From: Psychrobacter immobilis
Lineage (GTDB): Bacteria; Pseudomonadota; Gammaproteobacteria; Pseudomonadales; Moraxellaceae
Direction: 5' to 3'
Assembly (NCBI GenBank): GCA_904846265.1
Contig: CAJHAA010000021.1
Coordinates: 1-48,686, forward strand
DNA: 48,686 bases
Shown: positions 44,791 through 48,686 of the stretch, one piece after another
Layout: each line of letters starts with the position of its first letter
Position numbering within the stretch: the stretch's first letter is position 1
Translations under genes and position numbers: made by a program
Notes under the pieces: model-generated
The model's input: the letters and a program-made list of their open reading frames with translations, nothing else
The model's database searches: none
What the model was told of the DNA's origin: nothing

Positions 44791-46494
44791 TTACTTATTT
44801 ATTAAGCTCAGAATCTTACTAAGATTATTTACATCTTGTGATAATAATATGGAAGATATATCAGGAGTTATTTGTGGCAATTGATTTGACCACTTTGTTA
44901 GTGGATTGTCCCCAAAGGGATGTATGGCATTAACACATTTAATAGAGTGCTTTTCCAATATATTGTTGAATTGGTCATAAGTAGCCATATTACTAAAATA
45001 CTTTTCGTATAAGCTATCTAACACTTTATAATTTCTTAATGTGTTTGAACTGCTGTATTTAGAGTCAAATATATAATAACTTACATCATCTTGCTCTTGT
45101 TTTACTAGAACGAAGTCAGGATTGTAGTAGTTGTATTTACTTTTTGGATTGTTCTTGTTTAAGGCTACTAAGTCATTATGTTGAGTACTCTCGTTGAATC
45201 CGAGAATTTTTTTCTCGTAATAAAGGTTTAACAAAGAATCTTCTTTACGAAAATTAATTTGAGATGGGATAAAACGTTTAAAAAAAGAATGTTCTACCGA
45301 ACTAGTAATTTTCCATCCATCATTGTGTAAAACGTCAATCAGCTTATACATTGTAAATAATTCATATATTTTAGATGTCGACCTAATTTTAGCCAAGTCA
45401 TGATCAATTCCAATATTAGGGTTACCTAATGAGTACCAGTCTTCTAAATATCTATAGACTGTCAAATAGAAACTAGACTTCCTTGCGAATGGTGTTAGCT
45501 TAGGAGGAATAAAACCTTCAAAATTAATTTTTAACTTTCTTTGAAGGAAATATAACAATCCATCAGTATGATTAAGTACAGAATCAATTCTTTTTTGCAT
45601 TCCAGAAGTTGTTAGCTGTGCATATAAATCATCAATATTAAAATTGTTTAACTTATAAAATGGTTTGATTGTTTCGTATTCTTTATCATATGTTGGTCGA
45701 TATATTTTTTTATCAATAGCATCTGATATAATTAATAGATTTTCTTTAATTGATACTAGCCCACCAAGTAGAATTTTATTCTCTTCTAAATTATAGCTGT
45801 CAATATAATTTTCTCTTTGTATATTATCTAATGAATAAATTTTACCGAACAATGTGAGAGAGTTCGGAGAGTAACCTTGATAGAGTTGATCTAGATTATT
45901 AATTACATCATATGGATTGATATTATAAAAATTTTTTTCGTTAGCATTTTCTTTTATTAACTCTAGTCTATTTCTCAATTCTTTATGTAAGTAGGAACTT
46001 CTTTTTTCAAAAACACTAACTATATTTTCAGCTAAACTAATAATTGTATCAAAACTAGCTTCGAAATCACCATCATTTTTAGACTTATATTTTGTTCTAG
46101 AAAAGCATAAATCCAATATTCTTTCATTATTTTCTAACAAATATGACATCATGCTTTTTATGTTTTTAAATTTTTTCTCATCAGTTGATACATTAAATAA
46201 TAGTTCACTAAGTATTTCATCATCAATGAATATTCTTACATTACTATACCCAAAGCTTTCACGAAATAGATGATTAGCTTCTGATTTAAAGATTAATCCA
46301 TTTTCTAGTGCTATACATGGAACTTCATAGTCCTCTAAAAATATCTTAACTTTTTTTGAAGAAAAGTACTCACTATTTGGTCCAATAACCTCAAACTCAA
46401 CTGTGTCCATATCAGATACATTGATAACTGGTGTAACCAAGACTTCTTCACCGCTTAAATGAACTCTTATATCAATCATTAAATTTACCAACAA
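44791..46494 (-). CDS. DUF2357 / PD-(D/E)xK nuclease, McrC-like partner of the AAA+ protein
   Basis: The 567-residue product has a beta-rich N-terminus, a long central alpha-helical DUF2357-like part (about 100-400), and a C-terminal PD-(D/E)xK nuclease site: NPDF with Asp460 and FDSK with Asp477 and Lys479. McrC proteins carry the nuclease and stimulate the NTPase of an McrB ring, and cut modified or foreign nucleic acid. It overlaps the AAA+ gene by 10 bp, so the two are translated together. The region is clearly more AT-rich than acnA, suggesting acquisition. The nuclease frame is intact, with the stop at 44791-44793. Target (DNA or RNA, modified or not) is unknown. Confidence 0.78.
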   Translation of the reverse strand: MLVNLMIDIRVHLSGEEVLVTPVINVSDMDTVEFEVIGPNSEYFSSKKVKIFLEDYEVPCIALENGLIFKSEANHLFRESFGYSNVRIFIDDEILSELLFNVSTDEKKFKNIKSMMSYLLENNERILDLCFSRTKYKSKNDGDFEASFDTIISLAENIVSVFEKRSSYLHKELRNRLELIKENANEKNFYNINPYDVINNLDQLYQGYSPNSLTLFGKIYSLDNIQRENYIDSYNLEENKILLGGLVSIKENLLIISDAIDKKIYRPTYDKEYETIKPFYKLNNFNIDDLYAQLTTSGMQKRIDSVLNHTDGLLYFLQRKLKINFEGFIPPKLTPFARKSSFYLTVYRYLEDWYSLGNPNIGIDHDLAKIRSTSKIYELFTMYKLIDVLHNDGWKITSSVEHSFFKRFIPSQINFRKEDSLLNLYYEKKILGFNESTQHNDLVALNKNNPKSKYNYYNPDFVLVKQEQDDVSYYIFDSKYSSSNTLRNYKVLDSLYEKYFSNMATYDQFNNILEKHSIKCVNAIHPFGDNPLTKWSNQLPQITPDISSILLSQDVNNLSKILSLINK

Positions 46495-47558
46495 AAGAAG
46501 TCATAAGTGTGTAAGTCAGCATTTCCATTACTTATAATAGTATCTAAATAATCAACAGAACGATCTAACTCTTCTTCAGATAAAACTTCTCTCAAGCGGC
46601 TTAATCTTTTACTAAAGTTTTTACCATGTCCTCTCAGCAAAGGTAGAATCATCTGTAAAACTGCATAATCGAGTGCTGATAATTTATCATCTATAGAGAA
46701 CTCACGCATTAGAGGTCTTGCTCTATTACAGTACTGCTTAATAGCTATTTCTTTTCGGCTACTGATAATTATTGGTTTACCTAATTCACCATTCCTTTCT
46801 TCAAGTACTTTCTTAACCTTTCCATAAATTCTATATTCATTTTCAATGAATTCAGGCCTGTTCTTAGTTTTACCAAAGCATTTTTCCATGATTTCATAAG
46901 GAATCGGCATCTCTAGTGGATGCTCTTCGTCAATGTCTTTACCTATACTTGTTGTAATTGAATTTGGTTCTAGCACTATAATTGGTGATCTATCAATTAA
47001 ACGAGGAGACAAGTACTCAGTGGTACTATCATAATTAATAGTAGCAATAAATCTTAGATTCTCTGGAATTTGAATTTGATTATCACCCAAAGTTAGTTTT
47101 TTACTTTCTTTAGGGTCGGTTAGACCCATAAATGAAGACCAATAATGCTCTAATGGACTTAGGTTTGCTTCGTCGAGTAGAACTAGGGAAATAGGAACTG
47201 GTAAATCTATCAACTTATCTTCTTCGCTTAATGCATATAAGAACTCATATAGTCCTGTACTACTAGATTGAAACTTATTAGAAATTGGATTAAAAAAACC
47301 GATCAGGTCTTTTTGTCCTGTCCAGCTTCTTGCAACGGGAATCTCAAGGAATCTTTGCTGTTGAATACCATAAATTTTAGCGACGAGTCTAGCTAAGGTA
47401 GTCTTACCACCACCAGGTAATCCTGCTAGAAAACAAATAAAAGATTGTTGTAGAGTTACTGTTATATTAATAATATCAAGGATCGAAAAATTTCTATCTT
47501 CTTTCCTCATACTATGATCAATATATTTCAAAATATCTTGTGCAGTACTATTTGACAT
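46485..47558 (-). CDS. AAA+ NTPase, McrB-like motor (C-terminal part of a coiled-coil-AAA+ protein)
   Basis: Residues counted from ATG 47558: Walker A GLPGGGKT (46-53), Walker B LVLLDEAN (Asp129, Glu130), sensor-like Asn175 in TINYDSTTEYLSPRLIDR and an arginine finger candidate Arg190. This is the dynein-related/McrB clade (AAA_5), but the McrB GTPase signature MNTAD is not present. The frame stays open upstream to 47789 with coiled-coil sequence and contains no ATG, GTG or TTG before 47558, and ATG 47558 has no ribosome binding site. The protein is therefore most likely the C-terminal part of one chain joined across the A8 run at 47777-47784. It overlaps the nuclease gene by 10 bp. Confidence 0.78.
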   Translation of the reverse strand: MSNSTAQDILKYIDHSMRKEDRNFSILDIINITVTLQQSFICFLAGLPGGGKTTLARLVAKIYGIQQQRFLEIPVARSWTGQKDLIGFFNPISNKFQSSSTGLYEFLYALSEEDKLIDLPVPISLVLLDEANLSPLEHYWSSFMGLTDPKESKKLTLGDNQIQIPENLRFIATINYDSTTEYLSPRLIDRSPIIVLEPNSITTSIGKDIDEEHPLEMPIPYEIMEKCFGKTKNRPEFIENEYRIYGKVKKVLEERNGELGKPIIISSRKEIAIKQYCNRARPLMREFSIDDKLSALDYAVLQMILPLLRGHGKNFSKRLSRLREVLSEEELDRSVDYLDTIISNGNADLHTYDFFCW

Positions 47559-47746
47559 ATCAATAGATGTTGCATGTTGACTAACATTTTTTGAAATTTC
47601 TTTATTTGATAGACCTATATTTCCATTAATAGCTTCTACGAATGGTTTGAGTTCAAGTAGTCTATTACGTAGCTTATCTTCATGCTCATTGAATAAAGCC
47701 TTGAGTGATGATGTTTCTTTCTCAATCTCACCTTGTCTTTTTACTT

Positions 47747-48562
47747 CTATCTTATATTCATTAGTTGCTTCTTCAATTTTTTTTCTAATTCATTTAAAGA
47801 ACTAAGTTTTTTATACTTTTCTAGTAGAGGCTTAACCTGTTCATTTAGCTCAATTAACTGCTCTTTTTTTTGTGTAACTTTTTGATCTAAATCTTCATTT
47901 ACCTTCAGATTATCAATTACATCAGAATTAACCTTAATGTGATTGGCTTTTTCAATTTCTTTTCCTAGATCAATTAATTCCTGCTTATTAAACTCAATCT
48001 TCTCTTGAAGGTTTTCAAGTTCAGCATTATTTTTTCTAAATTCATCTTCGAGCTGTCCTCTATAATTATCTCTGATATTAGATAAGTAATTATCTTCATT
48101 TTTATCAATATATTTTTTAGTAACTTTCTCACCTAATTCAGTGCGTAAGAATTTGCTAAAACTATCTATAACCTCAGACTCAAATAGTAAATGAGTATCA
48201 GAAATATCTTTTAGCTTGTTGAGCTTTTCAGTAAAGCTTTTATGATTGTATCTCGGAAATTTTTTTATTTTAGCTTCTATAGAAGCTAAATCAACTTTTT
48301 TATCATTAAAGCCAATATCTTTAGAAATTTTGATAAAATTGTTTACTATATCTTCATCTGAAGAGTAGTCAGTAGTCAATAAATGAGTATCATTGTGTAA
48401 ATCAGTTAAGTTCTCAAAATAGAATCTTTCACCCTCCTCTAGAGAGCAATGTAATACATGTTTGTTTAAATCTTCAAATTTTGCCGAATAAATATTACCA
48501 CCTGCTAGCTGTCTACCGGGCATAGGTGAGTCGATCTTTCTTAACGTAATATTATTTTCATC
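47747..48562 (-). pseudogene. Coiled-coil N-terminal part of the McrB-like protein, cut by IS and frameshifted
   Basis: This segment reads in from the IS end and stops at TAG 47749-47747. A compact first part (PMPGRQLAGGNIYSAKF, then LHCSLEEGERFYFENL) leads into long charged heptad-like helices from about residue 100 on, with many Lys, Glu, Asp, Leu and Asn. After the A8 run its frame ends within 10 codons, while the -1 frame continues as more coiled coil and then AAA+. Correcting one base gives a visible product of about 690 residues. The natural start is lost to the IS; only an IS-encoded TTG-led 17-residue leader remains in frame. I do not recognise the N-terminal domain. Confidence 0.7.
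47777..47784 (-). other. A8 run forming an A AAA AAA slippery heptamer between coiled-coil and AAA+ frames
   Basis: On the minus strand the coiled-coil frame reads GAA TTA GAA AAA AAA TTG. Slipping back one base over A AAA AAA continues as ATT GAA GAA and opens the AAA+ frame. Adding one A would do the same. I see no strong downstream hairpin or upstream Shine-Dalgarno-like stimulator, so a mutation or sequencing error is as likely as programmed slippage. Confidence 0.6.
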
Positions 48563-48686
48563 TGAACCGCCCCGGGATTGTCGGAGACTCAACATTCTGA
48601 GAGAATACGACAATGAAAAAACAAACCTACACTCCTGAGATTAAAGAACGCGCCGTTCGCATGCTGATAGAAGCGTTGGGCGACTA
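48563..48686 (+). mobile_element. IS3-family (IS51/IS629-like) insertion sequence, left end, second copy
   Basis: This is the exact inverted match of bases 1-124, beginning TGAACCGCCCCGGG and running off the window. It is preceded by ATC, the same triplet that borders the left copy. The copy has interrupted the coiled-coil gene. Confidence 0.85.
48613..48686 (+). CDS. IS3-family transposase OrfA, N-terminal fragment
   Basis: ATG at 48613 opens a frame MKKQTYTPEIKERAVRML, identical to the left copy and open to the window edge. It would encode the helix-turn-helix protein OrfA; the rest lies outside the window. Confidence 0.75.
   Translation, partial: MKKQTYTPEIKERAVRMLIEALGD

Noticed and set aside
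44791..48562. CRISPR array or toxin-antitoxin pair in the AT-rich region.
   Set aside because: There are no regularly spaced direct repeats, and the gene sizes and motifs fit an AAA+ motor with a nuclease rather than a toxin-antitoxin pair.
1..48686. The inverted IS copies as arms of a 48-kb composite transposon.
   Set aside because: The interior is dominated by essential chromosomal genes (parE, glmS, glmU, nusB, acnA), and the repeats end exactly at an assembler k-mer length. Contig ends explain them better.

Overview
This window looks like one complete draft-assembly contig from a gamma-proteobacterium of the Moraxellaceae, most probably Psychrobacter. That placement rests on recognisable proteins and local order (yqiA-parE, glmU-glmS, nusB-thiL-pgpA, single-chain argA, the MesX/MesD methionine synthase pair) and a moderate-GC core; I could not run a database search. 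The first and last 127 bases are an exact inverted repeat. It holds the left end of an IS3-family (IS51/IS629-like) insertion sequence with the start of its orfA, so both contig ends stop inside copies of the same IS.

Layout. 1-589: IS end, then the 3' remnant of an AT-rich gene on + that the IS has cut. 662-4585: DUF1289 protein, yqiA esterase, parE, a PlsC-like acyltransferase and a strong terminator. 4705-8921: a degenerate short-chain dehydrogenase, an unrecognised 448-residue protein and a CmpX-type mechanosensitive channel. 9396-16473: FKBP lipoprotein, argA, a secreted protein of unknown role, a patatin lipoprotein and recG. 16602-21676: an overlooked 42-residue lysine-rich protein, then an RND efflux adaptor/pump pair with a well-formed promoter. 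21876-28153: a YceI protein, the MesX-MesD-flavin reductase group behind a MetR-like box, a TauE/SafE transporter, a LysE pseudogene and an EamA transporter. 28319-37198 is almost entirely minus-strand housekeeping: truC, glmS, glmU, pgpA, thiL, nusB, ribH and hisF. 37387-41290: homoserine kinase with an unusual extra C-terminal domain, a DUF2007 protein, a class II glutamine amidotransferase, YchJ and a DUF457 membrane protein. 41749-44547: aconitase with its terminator.

Right after the aconitase terminator the composition turns sharply AT-rich and an accessory module begins on the minus strand (44791-48562): a coiled-coil protein, an AAA+ motor and a DUF2357/PD-(D/E)xK nuclease. This is a McrBC-like (type IV restriction-like) arrangement resembling the coiled-coil branches of that superfamily. 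The coiled coil and the AAA+ motor read as one protein interrupted by a -1 shift at an A8 run (a perfect A AAA AAA slippery heptamer), and the 5' end of that protein is removed by the IS. The AT-rich gene cut at the left end may belong to another accessory locus. This damaged defence-like module is the most interesting part of the window.

The genes cooperate in a few clear groups: UDP-GlcNAc synthesis (glmS, glmU), methionine/threonine metabolism (mesX, mesD, flavin reductase, thrB), envelope and efflux functions (acyltransferase, pgpA, RND pair, mechanosensitive channel, FKBP lipoprotein), DNA topology and repair (parE, recG), and riboflavin/thiamine cofactors (ribH, thiL with nusB).
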